A program made the translations under genes and the position numbers. A stretch of DNA of 64,000 bases. Origin: Haematococcus lacustris. Lineage: Eukaryota > Chlorophyta > Chlorophyceae > Chlamydomonadales > Haematococcaceae. Where the stretch lies: contig JASKMD010000012.1 of the NCBI GenBank assembly GCA_030144725.1, positions 8,035,333 through 8,099,332 of the forward strand, written 5' to 3'. Shown here in pieces: positions 43,370 through 54,317 of this stretch (the first letter of the stretch is position 1; the number at the start of each line of letters is the position of its first letter). The notes under the pieces are model-generated. The model did not search any database. It saw only the letters and a program-made list of their open reading frames with translations, and had not been told where the DNA came from.

Positions 43370-43642
43370 GAGACAGTGGCTGCCAGCATGGGGCCTCAGC
43401 CCATGGTGGGCCTGGTGGCAAACACCTGGTTTTGCCGTGATAGAAGCGTTGTCTTTGTTGCTGTCGTCGGCGTCAGCGTTAGAGCAGGGCATGCACCTGT
43501 CAGTGTCGTTCCATCACACTGCCTTGGCTGTAGAGACTGTGTGCAGGCTTGGGCTCGCCATGCATGCACACACTCACACAAGGTCATGCACGGGGCCAAC
43601 CGCTTACCCTACATTATGAGCCCTCCACAGGCGTAGCATTGT

Positions 43643-43806
43643 AGCATGTCCTGGGGCTCTGGCTGCGAGGGCAGTGCCTGGCGCAGAGCCTGCTCCTGGC
43701 AGCAGGGCACCCTCAGAGGGAGACGCAGCGGGCAGAGGCCGTGAGCTGCCTGGTGCCCCTGGTGCAAGCACTGGCCATGGACACCCAGCCAAGATCATAT
43801 TCAGGG
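43643..43806 (+). pseudogene. duplicated fragment of the upstream gene's second exon
   Basis: About 160 bp highly similar to 40945-41102 (gctgcgagggcagtgcctgg, ccctggtgcaagc, tggccatggacacccagcc). It is isolated from the other exons. An in-frame reading SRAPSEGDAAG replaces the parent frame because of small changes. Likely a partial segmental duplication. Confidence 0.65.
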
Positions 43807-44533
43807 CTGTGCCAGGTCACTCCTTGGGGTCACTCCTGGGGTCACTCCTTGACGTATCACAGTAGCAGTGGCACGCTAAAAGGCAGGTCAGGCTCGCCCT
43901 TACCACTCTGTGGCACATCCTTGGCCTGTGATGTAAGACGGTATCAGCTGAAGGGATACCTTGGTATTTCTGGGGAGGTGCTGACTGTGTGCTGCAAAGC
44001 TGCTGGCTTTGCTGCCGGACTGCACAAGGCTGTGGAGGTAGGCATACGGCCCCCGCCTCAGGCTTCGACGCCCCGCTGCAGTGTGGGCTGAGTGCAGCAG
44101 GTCAGGTGCATGGTCCCCTGGCAGCTGTTCCCTGCTGCCGCCTTGGGAGCACCAGGGACTATCTGGCTCATATGCAAGCTAACGACGTACCGATGCAGCA
44201 ACTAGCACTGGTAAGCAAGGCCGACGCTGGCGTTTTCCCCGTGCAACCCCAGTTGCAGTAGCCAACTGTAACTGTGGTGCGTGTGAGCGAGAGCATGCAT
44301 AGGGTAGGGCCAAAACACTCCCGGGGTCACACCTAGGTTAGGGACACAGTATCACCAGTATCACCACTACTTGCTGTTGAGAAGTTCAGCGCCTCCCCAG
44401 GATAGGGATACACAGTCCCCTGAAATTGTGTATGCTCTTGCGGTGCGGGTTGCGCGCCTGCCGACACTTGCCAGTTCCACATCCTAATCGGGCATTCTCT
44501 TATCGCGCTCCGCGAACCCTCCGCATCGCCACC
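43807..44533. other. intergenic; no further gene seen
   Basis: Some readings (for example around 43990-44090) are open, but no splice-consistent exon chain was found. The stretch just before 44534 should contain the LTA4H-type promoter. The start-codon context there is gccaccATGg. Confidence 0.35.
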
Positions 44534-46051
44534 ATGGCACTAACGGACCCTACCAGCTTCGCAAACCACCAGCAGATTCGAGTGAGCCATGCGGACCTCC
44601 AGCTGGACGTCAACTTTGAGCGGAAGGAATTGGAAGGCTACATATGTGTGAGGCGCGCGTACACTCTCATGCACAGCCATCACAGTATCCCTGTCGATGT
44701 AATGCCAGCAGTGGAGTATGGAGCTCAGCATGGGGATCAAACCTTCAGTCTTGCATTGGCAGCGCTGCATGTTCCAGTAGCATGCCTGCCACCATGTTCC
44801 ATGCTGTGCTTGCATGCGCCATGCAGCTCACGTGAATGCACACTAAACTCCCACCCACCTGCTGCACTGCCTGTGTAGCTGACGGCTGTGGTTGAGGGCA
44901 AGGCCGGGGCTGAGGAGCTGGTGCTGGACACCAGCTCAGGCCTGGCCATTCACCACGTGGAGCTGCTGCAGCCAGGCACAGCGCCTCCAGCCCCCCCCTC
45001 CCCATTGAGCCACCACTGGGGCGAGCCGCACAAGGTGATGCGGCCCCCCACCCTCCCTGTGCTCTCCGCTGCCAGATCTGGGCATTGCGTGGCAGGCCCT
45101 TAATGGGGTCCTTTGCTGAGGGTGTGGAGGTAAAGGCGCTCCTGGAACCCATTAGAGTCATGCCCTTGGAGGTGCTTGAAGGTGGCACCTGTGCTGGACA
45201 GGGCGGTGTGGGGCATGACATGCCTGTCTGCCTCCCTGGGTGATGAGGTAGTGTGTGTGCGTGTGTGTGTGTGTGTGTGTGTTCCACTGCTTGCCTCTTG
45301 CAACAGGCCCTGGGCCGCCCGCTGCACATCCCCCTGCCCTCCCCACAGCCTCTTGGTAGTAGGGTTTGCCTGGGCGTGCGCTTCACCACGCCCTCGAACA
45401 GCAGCGCACTGCAGTGGCTGGAGCCCAGCCAGACGGCAGGCGGCCAGCACCCCTACCTATTCTCACAGTGCCAAGCCATCCATGCTCGGGCCTTAGTGCC
45501 TTGCCAGGTCAGGCACTTCCCCTCCCTGCTCACCCCTTGCACACCACTCGCCCTCCCCCTCCCCCTTCCCATTGCCCCTGCTGCCCCTACCTAACATGCC
45601 CAGCGTCCCGTTGCCTGCCCCGCCTTGCACTGACATTGCCCCGCCTTGCACTGACATTGCCGGCACCCAGCTGACTGACCCTCACCTGTTGCCAGCAAGC
45701 AAGGCACACAGCGGGTGAGAAGCAGTGACCCACACCTGCCCTTATCACCCAACCCCAGTACCCCTCCTCCAATGTCCCTCTCCCTGTGCCGCTAGCACCT
45801 GGGGCAGCTGGCTGGCGCAGGACTCTCCTGGGGCCAAGATGACGTACACCGCTAAGGTGCGGGTGCCGGCTGAGCTCACCGCTCTCATGTCAGCCGTGCC
45901 GGACAGCGAGCAGGATGCAGGTGCAGGTGAGAAGGGGGGAGGGTGGATAGGGAGGAGGAAGGAGGGAGGGAAGCTGGCACCACAGACAGCATGGAGCGGT
46001 GTAGCATGGCGCAAGGCAGCCGCTGCATGCTGCTGCTGCTGCTGCTGCTGC

Positions 46052-46115
<64 letters not shown>

Positions 46116-49100
46116 GTAGCAGGAGGCAGTCTGGACAAGCTGCCGGAGGTGCAGCCCCCCTACCCAACAAAGGTGTTTCACTTCACACAGAAGGCAAGTT
46201 TGGATCTTCGCAACAACTCTCACACCCGTCATACCCCACACCAGTGTTTTTCCGCGCTATATATAGCGTGAAATGGCATGTCTTAGAGGTCACTTTGCGA
46301 AGTGCGCTATCGCGCATCGCGCTATGACAAGCGACCTTTGACCGGCGTTTTTGCGACGGTTTCGCTGAATTGTGGACCCGAGCCGTAAATGTTGAGTTTT
46401 GAACGAAGCCAAGTATGGTCGAGCTATGAACTTGAGGGTGTGAGCCTGGGCCATGTCACTTTGTGCTATAAATTTCAAAACTCGCCAAACGAAAAAAAGC
46501 CAGCCCCACACCCATGTCACCCTACTCGGCATATCTTTTCATGCCTCCAATAGGGCAAGTCTGCCGTGTAGGAAACATGTGGCAGCCCAGGGCAGCAGCG
46601 CAGGCTATTGCTTCATGTGGTATGACTATGGCTGACGGGTTCAACTGTGTGGCGCAGCAATGCTGGCAGGGGGCTGGAGGGCTGCAGCCACATCAAGCTG
46701 CACCCATGCACCCTCGCCCCTGCCCCTGTTTCATTCATTGTAAGCTGGCCCCAACCCCTGCCCCTAGCCCCCCACGCCCAGGCACCTGCCACCGCCCGCC
46801 ACGCCCCACCCCCCACCCTCTGCCCAACAATGCTGGCAGGGGTTTGTAGTGCTGCAGCCACAACAAGCTACACCCATGCACCTCCCCCATGCCCTGCCCC
46901 AGGTGCCCATCCCCCCCTACCTGCTGGCGCTGGTGGTGGGTGAGCTGGCCAGCCGGGAGCTTGGCCCCCGCAGCCGGGTGTGGAGCGAGCCCAGCCAGGT
47001 GGAGGCCGGGGCATACGAGTTCGCTGACACGGCCAGCTTCCTGGAGGCTGGTGCGCCCCAGGCAGGCCCTGGGGGTAGCAGCAGGGGCAGGCAGGGCAGC
47101 AGGGGCAGTGGCTGGGGCAGGCCGGCTGCAGGGGGGCCAGGGTCGGCAGGGGTGCCCAGGGGCAGGCTGGGTACGTGTTTGGGGGCACAGCCAGCAGCAG
47201 GGTGTGCTGATGTAGGTGGTGGTACAGGGTCCCGCCTGGCTTCCTGCCTCCTGCTGCCGCTGCTGGGCTCCAGCCACTGCTGCACCCCCACCCTAGTGTG
47301 CGGTAGAGATCCTCCTGTCCCTGACACACTGCTGCCCTGCTGCCCTGCTGCCCTGCTGCCCCCCCACATGGCCTGCTGCCCCCCCACATGGCCTGCTGCC
47401 GCTGCTGGGTGTGTTGGGGGTTGCAGGGGAGGCCCTGGCCGGGCCGTACGTGTGGGGGCGCTATGACCTGCTGCTGATGCCGCCCTCCTTCCCCTATGGG
47501 GTGAGTTTGGGGGGGAGCCCAGTGGGCGGGGGCAGGGGCAGGGGGGCAGGGCGGCAGGGGCAGGGCGGCAGGGGCGGGGGGGCAGGGCGGCAGGGGCAGG
47601 GCGGCAGGGGCAGGGCGGCAGGGGCAGGGGTCTGCTGGACCAGCAGCGGTACACCACGGCTGTTGGAAGCTGCCGCCCAGCTTATCAGTGACGTAGGGCA
47701 TTGGTACCTGCGGCTGGTCCCTGGCTGCCGCATGCATGCTTGCTTGCCCATGGCCTGCATGGTGCAGGGCATGGAGAACCCGCAGCTGACGTTTGTGACC
47801 CCCACCCTGCTGGCCGGCGACCAGTCCCTGACCAACGTCATTGGTGAGGGCCACTCAGCCAGCACCTGCCGCTGCAGTGTTGGCTGCAGAGTCCTAGGCT
47901 GAGGCTGGGCTGTGGGCAGGGTAGACAGGGCAAGGGCCTGGGCTGACCTGCCTGCTGCTGGAGCTGACTAGGGCTGACCTGCTGCTGTCCGGCGGCCTGA
48001 GTCATCAGGGTCTTGAGGGGAGGCACAAGGCCTAGTCAGCCTGGCTGGCAGCTGGTTCCCGCCTTGCCTATACCTGAGCCCAGCACCACCTTTGTCTCGC
48101 CCCCAAATGTCAATCTGGGTTGGGCCTAACATCTGCTGCCGTGCATGGGATGGTGTTGTCACACTGTTTGGTGTGATGTGCAGCGCATGAGATCGCCCAC
48201 AGCTGGAGCGGCAACCTGGTGACCAATGCTACCTGGCAGGACTTTTGGCTCAATGAGGTGAGGCGGTGCTGGTGAGGTGGTGGGAGGACAGGGGTAGGCG
48301 GCAGGCAGGCGGCGCCCTGCAGCCCTGCAGCCAGCCCTGGCCGCCCTGCAGCCCTGGTCGCGGCACTGGTGAGGTGGTGGGGGTGATGAGGTGGTGGGGG
48401 TAGGGAGGGTGGCGGGCTACCCCCCCCCCCCCTGATTGTGGCGGGCTGTGCGCTGTGCGCTTAGGGAGGCTGTGCGCAGTGAGCTTAGGCCGGCATGCAT
48501 GCATGCATGCATGCATGGTGTTGGAGGCCAGCAGTGGGGTGGGGAGCTGTAGCAGGGAGGGGTCAGGTGGCCTGGCTGGCCATTCAGTGGGAGAGGGGGA
48601 GGGGGATGCCGCAAGGGTATGGGTCGGTCCTCCCCCACTCTTTGGGCGAGTGGTCTTAGTCGTTTCGGCGGATGCTAAGGTCGCGTGTTCGAACCTAGCC
48701 AGGTGCAGAAATATGCTCTGGGGTGAAGGGGCGTACTCGTGGGGGCAAACTCGGCCCTGCCACGCAGACGAATGCTTTGCGTAAATGTCATTCACTTTTC
48801 TTCTAAGGGGAGGGGGAGGGCGGTTTTCAGGGGGGCTGCTCCAGGGTCATGCCCTGACCCATGTTGGCATCAGGTGCAGGTGCAGGCCCTGGTGCCCCAC
48901 CCCCCAGCCTGCTGCCCGGCCTGATGCCTTGCCTGCTGTTCGGCTTCAGGGCTGGACTGTGTTCATTGAGCGCAAGATCCTGGGCCGGCTCCATGGGGAG
49001 GCCACCCGCCAGGCAGGTGCAGGGTTCGATCCCCGGGCAGCTCTTGCTTTTATGAAATACTGCAATAATCACCCACCCTGAATCAGCCATGTCGTCCTTC

Positions 49101-52100
49101 ACATGACCCTCAGCACCCAACCAATCCACCTCCCTCCCAACCCACCCCACATCGCCTCCAGCACCTGACTGGGCTCCAGGCTGCTACTAAGGTGTGGCTT
49201 AGCAGTCCTGTCAGCAGTCCTGTCAGCAGTCCTGGGCTCTTGTCTGCCCAGCTGCTACTGAACACATCCCTTCAAGCAGTCGTGTTGTCCCCCAGCTCAA
49301 GGTGGGGGCAGCAGTGCTAGCCAGCTGCCTCCCCCCCGCCTGCAGTTCCACGCATCACGCGGCGCCCTAGACCTCGCGGAGGATGTGGCAAGGTTTGGCG
49401 CCGACCACCCCTACACCCGCCTGGTGCCCGACATGACGGGGGGCATCGACCCCGATGGTGGGTTTAGCCTGCACTGCACTGGATCTGCCAGACCGCATGA
49501 CCACATGCACGCCTGCTGTGCCTGCTTCATGAAATGGCCTGGTTGGTCAGGAGGTGAGCTCAAGGTGTGCCCCAGGCTGTGACCCCGCATGCTGCCTGTT
49601 GTTGCCGTGCCGGCAGACGTGTTCAGCAAGATCCCGTATGAGAAGGGCTTCTACTTGTTGTACTACTTGGAGGTGAGGCAGAGGGCAATAGGGGGGCAGC
49701 TAGCCCCGCTCAAACCCTCAACCCTTTGCCCTCCCCCTTGCCCTCCCCCGCCGCCCCCGCCCCCGCCCCCGCCCCCGCCCCCGCCCCCGCCCCCGCCCCC
49801 GCCCCCGCCCCCGCCCCCGCCCCCGCCCCCGCCCCCGCCCCCGCCCCCGCCCCCGCCCCCGCCCCCGCCCCCGCCCCCGCCCCCGCCCCCGCCCGGCCCC
49901 TGTGCCACCCCGTGACCCCCCTACTGCTGCTTGGAGCCCAGGGGCTGGTGGGTGGTCCCGCCGTATTCGAGCCCTTCATGCGCGCCTACCTGGCAGCGCA
50001 TGCCTTCAAGACCGTCACCAGCCAGGGCTTCAAGGACTTTGTCCTCAGTGGGTGACTGCCAGCATCCCACCCCCACCGACCCCACCAACCCCACCATCCC
50101 CACCTGATCACCTGGTGTTTGCCTCGAATTGGCCTTCTCCGCCCGCCCTAACCACACCCCTAACCACACCCCTAACCACCTCCCTAACCACCCTCTAACC
50201 ACCCCCTAACCACCCCCTAACCACCCCCCTGACCCCCCCCTAACCACCCCCTGACTACCCCCCTAACCACCCTCCTCACCACCACCCCTGCTTTGACCCA
50301 GTACACCTTGCTCAGGCTGTGCTCTCATGGAGCAGCTGAACAACAGCAGCCCACAACCGCTACTCACACTATTTACACAACAGGGCTGGTCTGCATGAGG
50401 GTGGCAGCTGCATGAGCATGCAGCTGTTTTGGCCAGCCTGGAGGATGCCAAAGCAACAGCAGTACTGCCCCATTGGCCCTGGCTGGGGATGCTGCCGGTG
50501 TGGGTGCACTGCCTGCGGACTCACAACCTGGTGCAGCCATCTGTAAGCAAGCTGCTGCTTCCAAACAGCGAGGGGGTGGGGTGTTCTTATGCTGCTGCTG
50601 CTGCTGCTGCTGCAGACTACTTCAAGGACAATGAGGCAATCGGCCAGGTGGGGTGATGCAGGGCGAGGATGAGGGTAAGGGTAAGGGCGAGGGCGAGGGC
50701 GAGGGCGAGGGCGAGGGCGAGGGCGAGGGCGAGCTGTGTGTGCGGGGCACAGTGCTGCAGGGTGGCCTGCTGCCTGTTGGTGGTTCCTGCAGGTGGACTG
50801 GGACGCCTGGTACCACGCCCCTGGTCTGCCTCCGGTGACCAACACCTACGACAGCAGCCTGGCTCAGGCGGCGTACAGCTTGGCCAAGCGCTGGCACACG
50901 GCTGACGTCATGGGCATTGGCAGTGGGTGTGGGGCAGCGGTATGACATGAGGGTGGTGGCAGAGGAGGCCAGTAGGGGATTGTTCATGAGGGGCACTGCC
51001 AGTGGGTGAGTGGGCTGGGCAGCTGGCTGGTGACCACACAGAAGCCAGCAAGCAGTGGCTTCTGCAGAGGCTGGGGCAGGTGAGGGAGGGGAGAAAGAGC
51101 TCTAGTGAGATAGGCAGCTGGGATGTCATCACAGCTGCCGCACAGTGGCCGGCAGATTGGCACCGGGATTGGCTACTATGGTCAATAATGGGCAGGTGTG
51201 TGCACCTGTCACTGTTCACTGCTCACATGCTGATCAACAAGCAAGGGTTGGGTGATCTGGTCGTGATGGGGTAAGGTGTTCACTGTCAGTGTCCTCTGTT
51301 CGCTTGCTGGGTTCAAGGAAAAGGAAGCAGCAAGAGCTGAACCCCGGTGCAAGGTAGGGTGGGGTACGATGCTCTGTAATGCGGTAATGTGTTCACTGTC
51401 CATTGTCAGTGTCTACGGTCCATTGTTCAAATGTTCAAACTGTTCAAACTTGTGTGAGTGTGATGTGCAGGCTCTGGGCCGGAGGGCGCTGGGCCAGATG
51501 ACATTGAGTCCTGGAGCAGCGAGCAGACAGTGGCGTTCCTTGACAAGCTGACAGAATTCCGTGCCATGCAGCCCATGCATGCAAGCATGACGCAAAAGTG
51601 GGTGAGGGTGGCACGATGGTGGGCCAGGGGATATGCAGGGGTAGGGGCGAGGCAAGGGGCTTAGGGAATGGGAAGGGGCATATGCGATGCCACCACACAT
51701 ATCACGGACTATCACACTGGCATCATACCTAGCCCGGGCATGACACATGGTAGCAGAAACAGATACTGTATTGATGCAGTGTGTTGGCGGTTCATCAGAT
51801 TGGTACTCGCCGCCTATTGGTACTGGTCTGCTGTCTGGCAGTATGATAGAGCAATCTATAACATGTAAGTATGTGAATAGATCTCGTCTCCTTTTCTTAC
51901 AAGTGCTTGGCACTTTGTGTGCCCCATGCACGCAAGAAGTGGCTGTGCAACAATCTATGAGCAGCACGGATGTGTGGCGCTGGCATGCAGTTGATGCGGT
52001 TGATGCAGTTGGTGCGGTTGATGTGGTTGCTGCGGTTGACGTGGTTGACCTACAGGATGGCCGCCTTCTACCGCCTGTATGCCACCAACAACGCAGAGAT

Positions 52101-53131
52101 CAGGTGAGGCAGCACCCCGACAGGTGGTTGAGGTGGTTGGGTCCAGCTGCTTTCCAGCCAGGACCCCTAAGGGCTGAGGGGGAGGAGGGAGGGGGCCGTG
52201 GTTCAGCAGCAGTGTCACGGCCATGGCCAGATTGCGGGTGGGGGACAGGCAGGGCCCAGACCATAAAACGTGTATGGCTCTTTGGGTCCAGGGCTAGGAG
52301 CCAGGCTGCAGGGCCAGTGCAGGGCAATGCAGGGTGCGGTTGGCAGGGTGCGGCTGGCAGAGTGGGTGGTGGTTGGCGGCTGCAGAGCTTCCTTCTTCAG
52401 GCTGGCGCTGGAGGCTGAGGACCCGGAGGTGCTGCCGCATGTGACGGCCATGCTGGGCTCTCAAGGGCGCATGAAGTACCTGAGGTCAGGCCGGCACCCC
52501 TCCCTCACCTCAGCCACCTCCCTCACCTCAGGCAGCCAGGCAGCCAGCTGGGCTGCAGGTGGGGTGTGTGGCATGCGTGGTGGGCAGAGGTGTGGGTGGG
52601 TCGGTAGGTTGGGTGGGAAGGTGGGCTGGCTGGCTGGCTGGCTGGCTGGCTGCCTGGCTGCTGGCTGCTGGCTGCTGGCTGCTGGCTGCTGGCTGCTGGG
52701 GCTTGACTAGGGCTGAGTGAGGCTGACGGAGCTGTGCTTCAATGAAAGGTGCAATGAGTGAAAACCTTCAGCGTGATGCTTGGAGTAAGCCTGCTTCTCT
52801 AACAGTGCTTGAAGGACCTGACCCACAGCTGTCACCCAGCCTTGTGATGAAGGGGTGCGGGGCACTGGGCCCACCTATAAGAGGTCAGCCCCACAGGCCT
52901 GATGGCAGGTCTGCAGGCTGCCTGCATGCGGCTGCTAGCTGTGCAACTGGCCACCGTACTGCTGGCATGTCACTGTACCGCAGTGCCATGTACCGCAGGC
53001 CGTTGTATCGCGCAATGTTCAAGTCCAAGATGGGCAAGCAACTGGCAGTGGACACGTTTCTGAAGCACAAGCCCGGCTACCATCCCATAGCCCAGAAGAT
53101 GGTGGCAGCTGACCTGGGCATCAGCACCTGA
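44534..53131 (+). CDS. LTA4H: M1-family leukotriene A4 hydrolase / aminopeptidase (complete)
   Basis: Zinc metallopeptidase of the LTA4H/aminopeptidase B group. Nineteen exons: 44534-44647, 44879-45034, 45307-45507, 45821-45926, 46120-46193, 46903-47050, 47427-47500, 47768-47843, 48184-48257, 48950-49012, 49346-49457, 49617-49672, 49942-50047, 50616-50647, 50793-50922, 51471-51597, 52056-52103, 52401-52484, 52999-53131. They sum to 1914 nt, 637 residues, with all phases agreeing (human protein: 611). Landmarks in order: [94 protein letters not shown] (GGMEN exopeptidase motif), [15 protein letters not shown] with HEXXH, WLNEG supplying the third zinc ligand, [14 protein letters not shown], and the helical C-terminal domain ([31 protein letters not shown]). 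Introns after 46193 and 49012 use GC donors. The acceptor of exon 5 could also be 3 bp later. Cytosolic by family knowledge. Several introns hold microsatellites and one a SINE-like sequence. Confidence 0.95.
46029..46114 (+). repeat. (CTG)n run before an LTA4H splice acceptor
   Basis: Two CTG tracts (8 and ~21 units) separated by ctgcatg lie directly upstream of the acceptor tgtgtag at 46113-46119. Confidence 0.9.
48636..48810 (+). mobile_element. tRNA-derived SINE-like sequence in an LTA4H intron
   Basis: A tRNA-like head (gggcgagtggtcttagtcg as A-box region, gtgttcgaacctagcc as B box) is followed by ~110 bp of body and a pyrimidine-rich end (ttcacttttcttctaa). No clear target duplication was found, so its limits are approximate. 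Its body differs from the 12.5-kb SINE. Confidence 0.45.
49746..49893. repeat. (CCCCCG)n hexanucleotide array in an LTA4H intron
   Basis: About 24 units between the donor at 49673 and the acceptor ending at 49941. The Pro-Pro and Pro-Ala ORFs over it are artefacts. Confidence 0.97.
50588..50732 (+). repeat. (CTG)n at an LTA4H splice acceptor and (GAGGGC)n in the next intron
   Basis: The (CTG)8 run at 50590-50613 itself forms the end of the intron (ctgctgcag acceptor, exon at 50616). About nine GAGGGC units follow at 50679-50732 inside the next intron. Confidence 0.9.
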
Positions 53132-53774
53132 GGCGTGACACCGCCCTACTGCCCTCTTTTTTGTCTCTGCCATGAAACTTGCCCCTTGGTCTTTTAGGCC
53201 GCTTTCTAGGCTTTCTTGGCGGGCTGTATCGGGTTGCCATCTGTTGCCCTGCTGGCCACGCGGTAGGGCAGGGGGGTTCAAGATCAGGGGAGGGGTCCAG
53301 TGAGTCTCTTGGGTGTCACTTCTTGCAGGGCGGCAGGACGGCATGGCGGCAGGGCTGCAGGGCTGCAGGGACATGGCTTGGCAGGCATAGTGACAGTGGC
53401 CGTCTCATACACAGCAGTGCTATCCCGGCATCGGGTCCCAGGGTCAACTGCAGGCAGCCTGCCTTTATCACCGCATCCCTTGTTGGTTCTGGCGGCCTTG
53501 CCACCAGCGCTAGTGCCTGCGACCGGCAAGTTGTGAGCCACGGGCTGCTCGGTGGGTTCGGGCGGCCGTTGCCAGGCGGCACTCTCCCTTGGGGCATGGA
53601 AGGGTAGCCAGGGGTCGACAGCTACAGCAGCAGCAGCCTGTGCCAACCGGTACCTACCCGCGGCACCCTGGTGGTGCATAACATCACGTCACCAGTCGAG
53701 TAGCAACAGCTCAGCTCTCGCCTGGCCGCGCGGTCGTCCTCCCGTCCGGCCGCCCGGTCGTCCTTTCGCCCGGC
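53132..53774. other. no gene seen
   Basis: 3' flank of the LTA4H gene. Contains ggctgcagggc-type short repeats at 53335-53375. A plus-strand open frame at 53179-53607 matches nothing recognisable. Confidence 0.4.
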
Positions 53775-53778
53775 CACG

Positions 53779-53784
53779 TATAAA
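53779..53784 (+). promoter_or_regulatory. TATA box upstream of a small open reading frame
   Basis: TATAAA in the context acgtataaattgctg, 35 bp before the ATG at 53819. The position is suitable for a promoter with a very short leader. Confidence 0.35.
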
Positions 53785-53818
53785 TTGCTGACGGGTGACC
53801 CAAGCATGCCTGGACAAA

Positions 53819-53926
53819 ATGCGTGAGCGAGCGGCAGCTGTTGTAGGGTGCGTGCTAGGCATTGCTTTCGCAACGCTGTGGCTGACGACCTGGCTTCCAG
53901 CTGCAGCTTGTTGCGAGCCTTTGTGA
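53819..53926 (+). CDS. small hydrophobic ORF, possibly a signal-peptide exon
   Basis: 35 codons: MRERAAAVVGCVLGIAFATL followed by WLTTWLPAAACCEPL and a TGA. Two Args, a ~20-residue hydrophobic core and an Ala-x-Ala-Cys end look like a signal peptide or a single membrane anchor. It may be a complete microprotein or the first exon of a short gene ending before the minus-strand GNAT gene. No downstream exon was identified. Too short for certainty. Confidence 0.28.
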   Translation: MRERAAAVVGCVLGIAFATLWLTTWLPAAACCEPL

Positions 53927-54317
53927 CTTGTGACCCGCTTGTGACCCAGCCGACGTGTTAAGAGCACCAAACCCAGCACCAAGGGTGCGCAGCGTGCCAT
54001 CTTCGCTTAGACAGGTCGCGCAAGTGTTGCGCGTTGCAGGGTTGGGCAGCACCCACTCTTGCGGCACTGGAGCAGTGGCCTAGAGGGCTGGAGCAGGAGC
54101 CATAGCTGGGGGCGAGCATTGGCCCCTCATCATGCATAATATTCCAGCATGCAGTGGCAACCAGCGCACTCACACCTTACACTTGTAGGTGTATACTGTT
54201 GAACACTGCCCCAGCCGCTGATGCCAACGTTGATACCGGCCCCGGCAACCGGACCAGGCAGCTGACGACCGGAAATCACTCTCAAAGAAATGGGCATCAC
54301 ATGGGACACTCATCACC

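Noticed and set aside
46244..46330. Possible MITE around the palindrome gcgctatatatagcg in an LTA4H intron
   Set aside because: The palindrome is real, but no matching far end or target duplication could be located.
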